Positions 24,563 through 33,940 are shown, counted from the stretch's first letter. The stretch: DNA of 43,283 nt from Planctomicrobium piriforme (GCA_945860955.1 CAMATH010000068.1:1-43283), one strand, 5' to 3'. The notes: a model not told the origin generated them from the sequence alone. Numbers and translations: made by a program.

Positions 24563-26353
24563 ATGCGGGACCAGGAACCGAACGCGCACTCTCTGGGGCC
24601 AAATGCGACGCGCCGTCGGGCGGCGGCGGGCGCATTCGTCATTTTCGGGTTGTTTGGCATACTGATCGCCCGGCTGACTTCGCTGCATCTGACGAACGGA
24701 GCCGAACTGCAGAGGATGGCGAGTCGTCAGCGGGTGGTGCGCGAAGAAGTGCTTCCACGTCCGGGAGACATTGTCGACCGCAAGGGGCGACTCCTGGCGA
24801 CGTCGATTGAAGTCCGCAGTCTGTTCATCGCCCCGAAGAAGCTGAAACAACCGCGCGAGACCGCCGATACGCTGGCGAACATCCTGCAACTGAATCCCAC
24901 CACATTGTGGCAGCGCGTCGAGGCAAACGCCGACAAGGGGTTTTTGTGGGTCAAACGCCGTGTCAGCGACGAAGAGGCGAACCAGGTACGGGCCCTCAAG
25001 CTCCCGACCGACAGTTGGGGTTTTCGGACCGAGTATCGACGGTTCTATCCACAGCCCGGGTGCGCGCCGCAAGTGGTGGGCCTACGCGACATTGACGGCA
25101 ACGGACGGGGGGGCATTGAGGCGTCCCGGGACTCGCTGTTGCGCGGTGCGACCGGCAAGCGGGAACTGCTGCAAGATGCCCGCGGTCACGTCTTGCAGGT
25201 GTTGACGGACGCCGGTCATCCGGTCCGACATGGCGAGACCGTGACGCTCACTCTCGACGCCTACTTGCAACTGCATGCCGAAAAAGTCCTCGATGAGGTT
25301 CTGGCGGAATGGAAGCCAAAAACCGCCTGTGCGCTGGTCCTCGATCCCGAAAATGGCGACATCCTGGCGATGGCGTCTCGGCCCACCTACAACCCCGAAC
25401 ATCCGGAACTGGCTCCTCCCGACGGTTGGACCAACCGGGCGATCAATGACCAGTACGAGCCGGGGTCCACGTTCAAGCCGGTGGTGGTCGCCTGGGCGAT
25501 TGATCATGGACTGATCACCCAAGACGAGGTCTTTCACTGTGAGAACGGCGAATGGCGAATGGGAGGACGCGTCTTGCACGACCATCATCGCTATGGGCCA
25601 TTGAATGTCGCCGACATTCTCGCGAAGTCGAGCAACATCGGAATGGCGAAGATTGGCGAACGATTGACCAACGCCCGGTTGTACGACGCGGCCATGGCGT
25701 TTGGGTTTGGGAGGCGGACCGGTGTCGAGCTCCCGGGTGAATCCACCGGAATCGTCTGGCCACTGAGGAAATGGACTCGCTACTCAACCGGCTCCGTTCC
25801 GATGGGACAGGAACTAACCGCGACCCCGTTGCAGATGGCGACGGCGTTCGCGGTGTTTGCGAACGGTGGCCGACTGGTGTCACCCCATATCATTCAACAT
25901 GGACCCGAATCTTCGGGCCAGGCTCCCGTTGTCACCCAGGTCATACCGCCCGAAACCGCCGAATGGTTACGGCGGGGACCGCTGGTTGACGTCGTCTCGA
26001 AGGGGACCGGGAAGAAGGCGGCGATCCCGGGATACGAGGTGTTTGGCAAAACGGGAACTGCCCAGAAGGTGGACCCTCAAACCGGGCAGTACTCCCGCGC
26101 GCTGCACGTCTCGTCGTTTGTCTGCGGAGCACCGGCGGACAAACCTCGCGCGATTGTGCTGGTATCGGTCGATGAACCCTCGGTGACGGTCAACGGCGAA
26201 CACTTTGGCGGTTCGGTCGCAGCCCCTGCGGCCGGACATCTGCTGCGGCGGGTTCTCGAGTACTACCACGTTCCCCCCGGTCCATCGAAGTCCAAGCCGG
26301 CTGCTGTCGCAAGCGAAGACCGTTTTGAACAGTCGCCGATTCTGTCGCGATAA
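24563..26353 (+). CDS. FtsI/PBP2-type D,D-transpeptidase (class B penicillin-binding protein)
   Basis: The 596-residue protein has an N-terminal membrane anchor (AAAGAFVIFGLFGILIARL), the PBP dimerisation region (LPRPGDIVDRKGRLLA) and the transpeptidase domain. All three catalytic motifs are intact: S302-T-F-K305 (EPGSTFKP), S356-S-N358 (AKSSNIG) and K496-T-G-T499 (FGKTGTAQK). MGQELTATPLQMA is also standard. It cross-links peptidoglycan at the cell surface. Planctomycetes lack FtsZ, so the enzyme may serve growth or budding in place of septation; that is inferred. It is the last gene of the rsmH-LysM-ftsL-ftsI row, and the following stretch is regulatory or repeat DNA. Confidence 0.9.
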   Translation: MRDQEPNAHSLGPNATRRRAAAGAFVIFGLFGILIARLTSLHLTNGAELQRMASRQRVVREEVLPRPGDIVDRKGRLLATSIEVRSLFIAPKKLKQPRETADTLANILQLNPTTLWQRVEANADKGFLWVKRRVSDEEANQVRALKLPTDSWGFRTEYRRFYPQPGCAPQVVGLRDIDGNGRGGIEASRDSLLRGATGKRELLQDARGHVLQVLTDAGHPVRHGETVTLTLDAYLQLHAEKVLDEVLAEWKPKTACALVLDPENGDILAMASRPTYNPEHPELAPPDGWTNRAINDQYEPGSTFKPVVVAWAIDHGLITQDEVFHCENGEWRMGGRVLHDHHRYGPLNVADILAKSSNIGMAKIGERLTNARLYDAAMAFGFGRRTGVELPGESTGIVWPLRKWTRYSTGSVPMGQELTATPLQMATAFAVFANGGRLVSPHIIQHGPESSGQAPVVTQVIPPETAEWLRRGPLVDVVSKGTGKKAAIPGYEVFGKTGTAQKVDPQTGQYSRALHVSSFVCGAPADKPRAIVLVSVDEPSVTVNGEHFGGSVAAPAAGHLLRRVLEYYHVPPGPSKSKPAAVASEDRFEQSPILSR

Positions 26354-26623
26354 GGGTCTGCGAAGAAACAACTTGATCAAATTCCAGCGATTACTGGATT
26401 CAGTGCGCCAACGCGATTTGCCCTGAAAGGGCCAGACAAGCCAGCCCAAGGGCCGTCCTGGGTTCACTGTCTCAAATTGCTCAGGTTGTTTCTTCGCGAC
26501 TACCAAGTCCCCCGCAGGATGTGCGACACTCCGGTTCCCGCAATTTCAACCTGCGGGAAAAAGCATCAACAAATAGAAAGTATCGATTTGATTCATAGAT
26601 ATCCTGCTGGGTATGCTGAGGGG
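26354..26623. repeat. Intergenic with 13-bp inverted repeat and inner hairpins
   Basis: GCGAAGAAACAAC (26360-26372) pairs exactly with GTTGTTTCTTCGC (26485-26497), 112 bp apart. Inside lie the segment CCCTGAAAGGGCCAGACAAG and the hairpin-forming CCCAAGGGCCGTCCTGGG. I recall similar CAGGGC/CCAGCCCA-rich segments in other planctomycete genomes, so this is probably a dispersed repeat or structured RNA. It follows the transpeptidase stop by 6 bp, so it could form a transcript end. Confidence 0.5.
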
Positions 26624-27562
26624 ATGGAATGGCTCAATTACCACCACCTGCTGTACTTTTGGATGGTCGCCCGCGAGGGGAGTGTGGCCCGGGCGGGTGA
26701 GCGCCTGCTGCTGGCACAGCCGACGATCAGTGCCCAGTTGCAAAAGCTGGAAAAATCGCTGGGCCAAAAGCTGTTCAAGAAGGTCGGACGCAACCTGGCT
26801 CTCACGGAGATGGGACAGACGGTGTACCGCTACGCCGACGAGATTTTCTCGATCGGCCGCGAGTTGCAGGATGTGGTGAAGGGAAGTGCTTCGGGAACTG
26901 GGCGACGGCTGCACGTGGGGATTGCCGACGTGGTTCCCAAGTTGATCGCGTATAAACTGCTGGAGCCGGCTTTGCAGAGGGCGGATCCGGCACACCTCGT
27001 CTGCCTCGAAGACAAGCCGGATCGATTACTCGCCGAGCTGGCTGTACAGGGACTGGACTTGGTTCTGTGCGATTCGCCGGCTCCGCCGACGGTCAAGGTT
27101 CGCTCGTACAACCACCTGCTGGGGGAGTCTGGCGTTTCCGTTTTTGGAACGACCGAACTCGCCGACCGTTTCAAAAAGGGATTTCCCCAGAGCCTGCATT
27201 CGGCCCCTTTCTTGTTGCCCTCTGGAAATTCTGCGATGCGCCGTTCACTCGACCAGTGGTTCAACAGTCGGGGAATCCGCCCCGACCTGAAGGCCGAGTT
27301 CGACGACAGTGCCTTGATGAAGGCGTTCGGACAGGGTGGGGTGGGCCTGTTCGTCGGATCCACCGTGATTGAACCCGAGATTTGCAGTCAGCATGGGGTC
27401 GAGGTCGTGGGACGGCTCGACGAAATCCTGGAGCGATACTATGCGATCACGGTTGAACGAAAGTTAAAACACCCGGCGGTCGTCGCCATTTCTGAGGCGG
27501 CTCGAAACAAACTGTTTCATGGACCGGGCGGAGCTTCGTCGAGTGCCAGAGCGGCTCGATAG
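26624..27562 (+). CDS. LysR-family regulator, NhaR-like
   Basis: From ATG 26624 the 312-residue protein starts MEWLNYHHLLYFWMVAREGS, the well-known start of NhaR-type LysR regulators. The winged helix-turn-helix (about 1-60: RAGERLLLAQPTISAQLQKLEKSLGQKLF) is followed by the substrate-binding-like effector domain with LHVGIADVVPK, LEDKPDRLLAELAVQGLDLVL and GQGGVGLFVGSTV. NhaR of E. coli controls the Na+/H+ antiporter gene nhaA; no antiporter gene is adjacent here. The last 46 bp overlap the stop end of the opposite TolC gene, a tail-to-tail arrangement. Confidence 0.85.
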   Translation: MEWLNYHHLLYFWMVAREGSVARAGERLLLAQPTISAQLQKLEKSLGQKLFKKVGRNLALTEMGQTVYRYADEIFSIGRELQDVVKGSASGTGRRLHVGIADVVPKLIAYKLLEPALQRADPAHLVCLEDKPDRLLAELAVQGLDLVLCDSPAPPTVKVRSYNHLLGESGVSVFGTTELADRFKKGFPQSLHSAPFLLPSGNSAMRRSLDQWFNSRGIRPDLKAEFDDSALMKAFGQGGVGLFVGSTVIEPEICSQHGVEVVGRLDEILERYYAITVERKLKHPAVVAISEAARNKLFHGPGGASSSARAAR

Positions 27563-29184
27563 TCGGCCTGCGCCCGAAACGCCTCCAGCAGCGTGTCGAT
27601 CAACGTGTCGGCCGCCTCGGCGGCCTGCTGTTCGCGTAAATTGACCGAGAGCAGGTCGGTGTCTCCCAATTCAAATTTGCGACGTTCGATCGCCGCCATC
27701 TGGTCAGCCAGTTGCTGAGACTCCCGAGCGCGGGACACCCGGTCCCGGGCGGCGACGAGAGCGATGTACGCCTGCTGCATTTCGACAGCGATTTTGTCCT
27801 GCGTGATTCGCCGCTTGGCGCTCACCTGAGCGAGCTTCCCCTGCACGGCCCCCATTTTTCCCCGTGATTTGCGCCGTTGTAGCGCCACGTCGACAACCAG
27901 TCCTGCCTCGAGTTCAAACTGCGACTTGTCCTGCTTCTTGCTGGTTGGCAGTCCCATGTCCTGGGCCCCCGCCAGGAACCCGTCGATAGCGGGGCGGAAT
28001 TCGTTGTGGGCCTGGGAATAGTCGACCTCAAGCTGCTGGTGCATCAGATCCAGCACCCGCAGTTCCGGGCGACGTTCGATCGCCATTTGGATGTCGGCAT
28101 CAACCTGTTCGGGAACAACCGGGCCTGGTGCCGGAAACTCGGGCAGCGCGTCGGGAGAGGCAAGCAGCGGTTTCCCGGTGCCATCCCGGTAGTACAGCGA
28201 CAGTTTGGCAGCACCGTCCTGAACCTTGCGTCCAGCCTCAATCTTTTTCGCTTCTCGTGAGACAATCAGCCGGCGATTGTCCTGGAGAATGGGCGGATCC
28301 TTGTCTCCCAATTCGACCTGTCGGGCAATCCCGTCGTTGCGTTTTGCCGCCAGATCCAGAAGCGTGGCGGCGATTCGATACCGTTCGCCAGCGGCGACCC
28401 AGTCCCAATAGGCATACGAAGCGTTCTGGACGAAATCGATCAGTTCCGCCTGGATCTCGAACTCCACGAGCTGCCGGCCGTAAGTTGTTTTCCAGACGTT
28501 GGCCCGGCGTTCATCGATGGTTCGATTTCGAGAAAAGGGAACCGACAACCCCGCCTTGAATTCGCCGGCGTCGTTGGTTTGCCGTTCGAGGTACCATGGT
28601 TCAAACACACCCCCTCGGCCAATCCGGTAGGCGGCGAACGCCTCTCCGCCGGTATAGAGGGGCTGGCTGATCTTCAGGTTTTGCCGATAGGTCTCATAGA
28701 ACCCCAGCGGCATGTTGTTGCTGTCGGCGGAGAATTTGAGGTCAAATGCTCCGGCCGCCGCCATCTGATCGCCCGCCGCGATATCGCGCTGCCGCAGCGC
28801 CGCATCCAACAAGGGATACGCCCGGTAGACCGACTCGATCACGTCGTCGAGCTGCAACGATCCCTCGGCCTGATTGTTGGGCAGACCTTCGTCATCGGGC
28901 AGACTGGGGACGACTTGCAACCGATTGGAATCCGGTTCAGGAGGAATTTGATCGGTTCGGTCCGACTCCAACGCCGCCACGAGAACGACCGATCGATCTC
29001 GCCTGGTGTCGAGTGAATCCGCGGAGGCGGGAGTTGCGAGATTGCGTGACGGAGCTGGCGGCTGATTCTCCTCCGTCAACTCCACAGCCTGTGAAATGGG
29101 CGGCAGTCTCACGGGACGGCTTGAACAGCCAGCCAGTGCGGCCGTCAGCAGGAGAATCGAAGACAAACTTCGCACCGGGAGCAT
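27517..29184 (-). CDS. TolC-family outer-membrane efflux lipoprotein
   Basis: The 555-residue protein has a lipobox (AALAGC) after a short hydrophobic leader, so it is likely a lipoprotein of the outer membrane. After a disordered, Pro/Glu-rich linker, the TolC fold shows ESVYRAYPLLDAALRQRDIAAGDQMAAAGAFD, LKISQPLYTGGEAFAAYRIGRG, and late helical repeats with AQVSAKRRITQDKIAVEMQQAYIALVAARDRV. It provides the outer-membrane channel of the export system encoded upstream on the same strand (ABC transporter, HlyD). It lies 191 bp behind the HlyD gene, so its own promoter is possible. The 3' end overlaps the NhaR-like gene tail by 46 bp. Confidence 0.85.
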   Translation of the reverse strand: MLPVRSLSSILLLTAALAGCSSRPVRLPPISQAVELTEENQPPAPSRNLATPASADSLDTRRDRSVVLVAALESDRTDQIPPEPDSNRLQVVPSLPDDEGLPNNQAEGSLQLDDVIESVYRAYPLLDAALRQRDIAAGDQMAAAGAFDLKFSADSNNMPLGFYETYRQNLKISQPLYTGGEAFAAYRIGRGGVFEPWYLERQTNDAGEFKAGLSVPFSRNRTIDERRANVWKTTYGRQLVEFEIQAELIDFVQNASYAYWDWVAAGERYRIAATLLDLAAKRNDGIARQVELGDKDPPILQDNRRLIVSREAKKIEAGRKVQDGAAKLSLYYRDGTGKPLLASPDALPEFPAPGPVVPEQVDADIQMAIERRPELRVLDLMHQQLEVDYSQAHNEFRPAIDGFLAGAQDMGLPTSKKQDKSQFELEAGLVVDVALQRRKSRGKMGAVQGKLAQVSAKRRITQDKIAVEMQQAYIALVAARDRVSRARESQQLADQMAAIERRKFELGDTDLLSVNLREQQAAEAADTLIDTLLEAFRAQADYRAALALDEAPPGP

Positions 29185-29375
29185 CCTGCGGGTGTTGTCG
29201 TGTGGAATCGAGTCCGCTTGGAGATCGAAGGAGGAGCGGACGACACAGCTTCTGGCGTCGAACGCAAAGTCTCCGCCTCAAGTGTTATCGACACAATCAC
29301 GAAACTCGCCGCAGTTCACCGAAAAAAACTATGAATTCACTCAGGAATACCGCCTCAAGTGGCACGGGTTCGCGA

Positions 29376-30860
29376 TTAGTTTTTCACCTTGAGGGGCTTT
29401 TTGGGCTTCCCAGGCTTTCCATCTTCTCCAGTCGTCGTTTTTGTGGCGGGAGGGAAGCCGTTGATTCGCCGCCAGATTTCGTACCACAGGGGTACGGTAT
29501 CGAGTTGAACCCAGCCGTTGGCCCGGACCCCCTGACGGACAAACCGTCCCTCGGGCCAAGGCTGTTTCGATTCGTCGGGGCGAACCATGATCCGAAATTT
29601 TCCTTTGCCGTTGTCGGTCGCGTCGATCGAAACCACGGTCCCGCCGAAAGTTCCCACCGCGATACTCGGCCATCCGGGAACCTGAATCGCGGGCCAGCCT
29701 TCAAATTGCAGACGGACGTGCCGACCCGTTTGAACCAGCGGCGCGTCATTGCCTTCGAGATAAAGTTCGACGGCGCGGTCCTGAGTGTCCGGCACCATCC
29801 GGCAGATGGGGTCTCCTTCCTTTAACACCTGAGTCCCCTGATTTGGATAAATCTGGACGATAAACCCGTCGAACGGGGCTCGGATTTCCTGGCTCCGCTG
29901 GCGTGCCAGTTTCGATTCGGCTTCGAGCAGTTCCTTTTCTGATTTCGTCACTTCGGACTCGCTTTTCGCCACGTCGCTTTCAGACTTCGCGACGTCGGCC
30001 TTGGCCTTGCGAAGCATCGCGTGGGCGTATTCCAGATCTGCCTTTGCCTTCTGCTCTTTGGCGTCCCGGTCGTGTTCCTTGGCTTCGAGATCCTGTTTTG
30101 CCCCTTCGATATTGGCTTCGGCTTTGCGGACCTTCGCCCGCGCCTCCTGCATTTTCCGCTCCGCTTCCTGAAACTTCAATTGAGAGGCGATCTTCTCTTC
30201 GAACAATTGTTTTTGCCGTTTGAGATCCTGCTCTGCCTGCAACATACCGGCGTTCTGTTCGTCGAGGCTCCGTTCCTCGGCAATGACCTTTTGTTTTGAC
30301 ATTTCGATGTGGGCATCAGCCGCCCCCACAATCTCCTCGATCACGCGTTCGTAAGCGAGTTCCTGGGATTCGTAGGCGCCGACAATCGTGCGGGCCGCAT
30401 CGAGATTTCGGCGGCTGGCTTCGAGGTGGGATTTCGCCGCGTCCAGCGCCCTCTGGCTTGCCATCTGGTTGTTTCTTAAACGGCCGAGGTAGTCAGGATC
30501 CAGATCTTGAATCTCCGCGATCAGTTGGTCCTTTTTGACCGCCGCGTTTTCGAAAATCTCAGTGCCTAACCGTACCAACCGTCCTTTGGCCGGTGATTCA
30601 ATCACCTGCTCGCGCTCATTCGGGGAATAGGCGGTCACCTCGCCTGTACCCCATAAGGACTGCTGCCAGGGGGCCAGCAGCAGTAACAGGGTCAACAGAA
30701 CCAGGACCACAAGAAGCACTTTGGCGAGCCTTCGGGCCAAGTGCGAGGATCGCGCCAGACGTAACGCCGGCATTGCCGACTCACGGTAGATCCAGCGGGG
30801 AGCCCGAGTTGTCGCACGCGGTCTCGGTTCAATTCTCGGTGTGATACGTGATGCCACCAT
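29376..30860 (-). CDS. HlyD-type membrane fusion protein
   Basis: The ATG at 30860 gives a 494-residue protein. LAKVLLVVLVLLTLLLLLAPW is the single N-terminal transmembrane helix. One lipoyl half follows (VIESPAKGRLVRLGTEIFENAAVKKDQLIAEI), then about 220 residues of coiled coil (including heptad repeats such as DVAKSESDVAKSESEV), then the second lipoyl half (IRAPFDGFIVQIYPNQGTQVLKEGDPI) and a beta-barrel domain. It bridges the inner-membrane ABC protein to a TolC channel. The stop of the upstream ABC gene is 4 bp before this start, so the genes are one operon. A longer frame starts at 30920 but overlaps that gene. Confidence 0.9.
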   Translation of the reverse strand: MVASRITPRIEPRPRATTRAPRWIYRESAMPALRLARSSHLARRLAKVLLVVLVLLTLLLLLAPWQQSLWGTGEVTAYSPNEREQVIESPAKGRLVRLGTEIFENAAVKKDQLIAEIQDLDPDYLGRLRNNQMASQRALDAAKSHLEASRRNLDAARTIVGAYESQELAYERVIEEIVGAADAHIEMSKQKVIAEERSLDEQNAGMLQAEQDLKRQKQLFEEKIASQLKFQEAERKMQEARAKVRKAEANIEGAKQDLEAKEHDRDAKEQKAKADLEYAHAMLRKAKADVAKSESDVAKSESEVTKSEKELLEAESKLARQRSQEIRAPFDGFIVQIYPNQGTQVLKEGDPICRMVPDTQDRAVELYLEGNDAPLVQTGRHVRLQFEGWPAIQVPGWPSIAVGTFGGTVVSIDATDNGKGKFRIMVRPDESKQPWPEGRFVRQGVRANGWVQLDTVPLWYEIWRRINGFPPATKTTTGEDGKPGKPKKPLKVKN

Positions 30861-30864
30861 GGGA

Positions 30865-33015
30865 TCAATTCCCTTCCAGCAGGGGTTGGTTGTGCGATCG
30901 CAACTCAAGCGTCTGATCACACAGGGGGGTCAGCGCCTTTCGACCAGTCACCAGAATGAGCGTCCAGTCATGACGTCTCGAACACAATACGGAGGTCAGC
31001 TCGTACGCGTCGTCATCCGAAAAGGCGTCGAGCAGTCCGTCGATGATCAGTAGTCGGGGTTGCGCGACGATCGCCCGAGCTAATGTCAGGCGACGCAGTT
31101 GCAACTCGGTGAGCGGCCTGCCCGATCGGGTGATTTGCGATTCCAGCCCGTCGGGCAGGCTCAAGACCACATCGAGCAGCCCCACCTGTTCCAGCGCCTT
31201 CCGCACATCGTGAGTCGAAACGTCGGGCCGTCCCAGGTGAACATTCTCTGCCAATGTGCCCGTGAAGACCTCCGTGGCCGCCACGACGGCGACATGCCTT
31301 TGGAGTACGTCCGGTCGCAAATCGCGTGGGTCGATGCCATCCAGAGTGACCTTGCCGTCCGTCGGATCCAACCTCCCGCAAAGCAAGTCAACAAACGTGG
31401 ACTTGCCAGAACCCGACGGCCCCTTCAGGGCGACCCGATCACCCGCCGCGATCCGACCCGTCAGTGGTGACACTCCCTTCGAATGATGATGGTGACAGGC
31501 GAGCCCGGTGAATTCGATGCGAACGGCTCCCGACTCCGGAAACCCCACCAATCCTTCCTGACGCAGAATCGGCAGGTCCATCAGATGTCCCAGTTTTTCC
31601 GATGAGGCCAGCAGATCGTAAAAACTCTCGATGTGTTTTCCCAGCTTCGCGAAGGATCCGACGATGATCGTGACAATCAGCTCAGCCGCGACGAGTTGCC
31701 CGAGCGTCAATTGATTCTGCATGACCAGCCAACCCCCCACCCCCAGCATCACCGCGCTGGAAATCGCCTGCAGAAACAGCGTGAAAACCACCTGCCGCAT
31801 CAGGATACGAAAGTGGTGCCGACGCGCGTCGAGATACTCGTACGTCAGGTGATCGGCGCGATCAAGCGCGAAGTCGGGGGCTGCCGCGTAACGGAACGCC
31901 TGATCGCACGCCGCCAGATCCTGCAGCCAGGACGCCATGGCGTATTTCTTGTGGGACTCCTGGATGCTGGTCGCCACCGCTCCACGTCCCAGCACAAACA
32001 TCACGAACACCATCAATGCCACCAGGGTCAGATCGATTCCCAGCAACCAGGGGTGATAAAACGCCAGCACCACCATGCCGATCACTCCTCCGATCACCAG
32101 GGAGACCCCGTCGATCAGCAGTTGCGACGTCACTTTTTGGACCGTTGCCACTTCGAAAAAGCGATTCACCACTTCCGGTAAGTAATGATGCCCCGCCGCC
32201 TCGGGAACCAGCCGCGGGATCCGGTACGCCAGATCGCCCGCGACCCGCGCGAACAACCGGCGCTGGATCGTCTCCACCACAACGGTCTGCAAGGCTTTGA
32301 GCGCCGCCGAGAACCCCAGAAACAGAAGCAGAAAAATCGACAATATGATCAGGGGTTGAAACAACTGCCCCAAGGCGACGGTGTTCACCAGAGACTCCAC
32401 CGCGATCGGAGACGCCAGCGCCAGCACTCCATTGACCACCGTGTAGACGAGGATCACCCAGATGTCTGACCATTCTGGCCGGAGGAGTCCTTTGACCCGT
32501 TGAAAGGGGGAAGCGTGGTGGTGTTCGATTTCCTGGAAGGTCGCTGTGCTTTTTCCTTCGAACACGACCGCCCGCAGCAAGACCTCAGGTGTTTCCTGCG
32601 TCAGAAGGCTCTTCAATTCCGCGCGTCGCATCCAGCGTGTCGCACGTTCGGAACCGCCCCGCATCACGTTCCAGCGTTTTCCTTTGGCTGCGCTCAACCC
32701 GAGGAATTCCGCCGACCGGGGAGACCAAAAAATGAACGGGGCACCACACTCGGCGAACTCCAGCAGGTCGGCCGCTGTTCCCTCAATGCAACGGCACCGG
32801 AGTCCCAGACTCGCGGCCCCTTCGGTGATCCAGACCCACCAGTTCTCGACGGGCGGACCGGAATGTGCATCGCACGCTTCCTGCAATGCGCGGCGGAGTC
32901 CCGAACGGTCGATCGGCAGTTCCCCCTCCAGGAGGATCTGCTCGACCATCCAATTCAGGTCGTCGAGGGCCGACGTCGCGGAAAGTGGGACAGCTTGGGG
33001 TATGTTCGTGACCAT
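30865..33015 (-). CDS. ABC exporter with N-terminal C39-like domain, non-canonical ATPase motifs
   Basis: From ATG 33015 the protein is 716 residues; a GTG at 33132 adds 39. Residues about 20-170 look like a C39 peptidase-like domain without the catalytic Cys (LGLRCRCIEG, CGAPFIFW). Six-helix ABC transporter membrane segments lie at about 195-490 (VILVYTVVNGVLALASPIAVESLVN; LIILSIFLLLFLGF; SLVIGGVIGMVVLAFYHPW). The ATPase domain has an intact Walker A (GPSGSGKST, Lys538), but the signature is LTELQ in place of LSGGQ, the Walker B Asp659 is followed by Gly660 where Glu is usual, and the switch His is Gly691. It should partner HlyD and TolC in export of an unknown substrate. Whether ATP is hydrolysed is open. 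Confidence 0.85.
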   Translation of the reverse strand: MVTNIPQAVPLSATSALDDLNWMVEQILLEGELPIDRSGLRRALQEACDAHSGPPVENWWVWITEGAASLGLRCRCIEGTAADLLEFAECGAPFIFWSPRSAEFLGLSAAKGKRWNVMRGGSERATRWMRRAELKSLLTQETPEVLLRAVVFEGKSTATFQEIEHHHASPFQRVKGLLRPEWSDIWVILVYTVVNGVLALASPIAVESLVNTVALGQLFQPLIILSIFLLLFLGFSAALKALQTVVVETIQRRLFARVAGDLAYRIPRLVPEAAGHHYLPEVVNRFFEVATVQKVTSQLLIDGVSLVIGGVIGMVVLAFYHPWLLGIDLTLVALMVFVMFVLGRGAVATSIQESHKKYAMASWLQDLAACDQAFRYAAAPDFALDRADHLTYEYLDARRHHFRILMRQVVFTLFLQAISSAVMLGVGGWLVMQNQLTLGQLVAAELIVTIIVGSFAKLGKHIESFYDLLASSEKLGHLMDLPILRQEGLVGFPESGAVRIEFTGLACHHHHSKGVSPLTGRIAAGDRVALKGPSGSGKSTFVDLLCGRLDPTDGKVTLDGIDPRDLRPDVLQRHVAVVAATEVFTGTLAENVHLGRPDVSTHDVRKALEQVGLLDVVLSLPDGLESQITRSGRPLTELQLRRLTLARAIVAQPRLLIIDGLLDAFSDDDAYELTSVLCSRRHDWTLILVTGRKALTPLCDQTLELRSHNQPLLEGN

Positions 33016-33139
33016 GGAAATCGTTGGGAATTGGCCGTTAGAAACGCGCCGCGGTTGTCCGCTCTTCGCGGGGGAAGTTCGTTGGTCAGTGGATGGGGAT
33101 CGTTCAACAACCACGCATTTTCGCGCAGACACAGAGGTT

Positions 33140-33220
33140 TATTCTAGTGATGAAGGCCGATTCCTCAAAATAGAAATGAAACACAAATATATCGAAAAAA
33201 CAAATATTTTCCTCCAGCGG
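33140..33220. promoter_or_regulatory. AT-rich island upstream of the export operon
   Basis: A markedly A/T-rich run (AAACACAAATATATCG, AAAAAACAAATATTTTC) within otherwise GC-rich DNA lies between the ABC gene start and the plus-strand lipoprotein gene. A promoter for either direction is likely here, but no single -35/-10 pair stood out. Confidence 0.4.
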
Positions 33221-33350
33221 TTCGGTCCCCGACTGGCAATCTGGGCAGCCTGGAGGTTTCGGCCCTTGCGCACAGGTCTGCGGTCAGGAGTCGCCGCCAG
33301 GAAGTCGATGACCTTCAGAACTCGCCGACGGGATTCCCGGAACACAAGTC

Positions 33351-33677
33351 ATGATCACTCGTCACACAACGACCAGGCTGATTGCCACTGGACTTTTCCT
33401 GGCACTGTTTACGGGGTGCTGCGCACCGGGAGATCCCTCGTGCGCCGTTCGCCGCGAACTGTACGAGACCGATTGCGGACGAGAACTGTTGTTCTGCCCC
33501 GATACCTCGGTCGAAGGACTCAATCGCAGCGACTGGTATTGCGATCCGGTCGGCTGGAACCCCGATTGTCCCCCGGCGCTGGAATGTGGCCCCGCATCCG
33601 AAGCCCCCGCGGCGAGCGGCGAGGCAACGTACGCCTTGCCACGGTATACGACACAGAGTCGCCCCACGGGCCTCTGA
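33351..33677 (+). CDS. Small Cys-rich lipoprotein
   Basis: The 108-residue protein starts MITRHTTTRLIATGLFLALFTGC, a signal peptide with lipobox FTGC (Cys23). The mature part has seven further cysteines (CAPGDPSC, YETDCGR, LFCPD, WYCDP, PDCP, LECG), which suggest disulphides or metal binding. No family recognised. The lipid anchor and Cys content point to the periplasm. It sits alone, between the export operon and the GroES-like gene. Confidence 0.7.
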   Translation: MITRHTTTRLIATGLFLALFTGCCAPGDPSCAVRRELYETDCGRELLFCPDTSVEGLNRSDWYCDPVGWNPDCPPALECGPASEAPAASGEATYALPRYTTQSRPTGL

Positions 33678-33866
33678 ACTCGATCTGGCCGCTCGGTCGA
33701 TCGGACGATCCCGTCAATCCAACGTTGGCCGGAACGGTTGTGTTGCCAGTTGTGGAATCTGGCGAGCGCCGGCACTTCATTTGCGTATACCTGCGGTGAT
33801 ACCTGCAGAAATGGCAGTCGGACGCGAATTCGGAGATCACGAATCTCCCCGCGACTGATTGTCAAT

Positions 33867-33895
33867 TTGGCAGAGGTTCACGTCACGTATACAAT
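33867..33895 (+). promoter_or_regulatory. Sigma-70-like promoter for the GroES-like gene
   Basis: TTGGCA (33867-33872), a 17-bp spacer and TACAAT (33890-33895) lie 45 bp before ATG 33941. Both boxes are good matches. No CIRCE-type heat-shock operator was seen nearby. Confidence 0.45.
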
Positions 33896-33940
33896 CAACG
33901 TCGTGGCGAATTGACCCGGTCCCTCCCTGGGGGGTGTGCG

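Noticed and set aside
33911-33940. TTG start for the GroES-like gene
   Set aside because: The ATG at 33941 gives the normal GroES N-terminus; the extra ten residues are not family-like.
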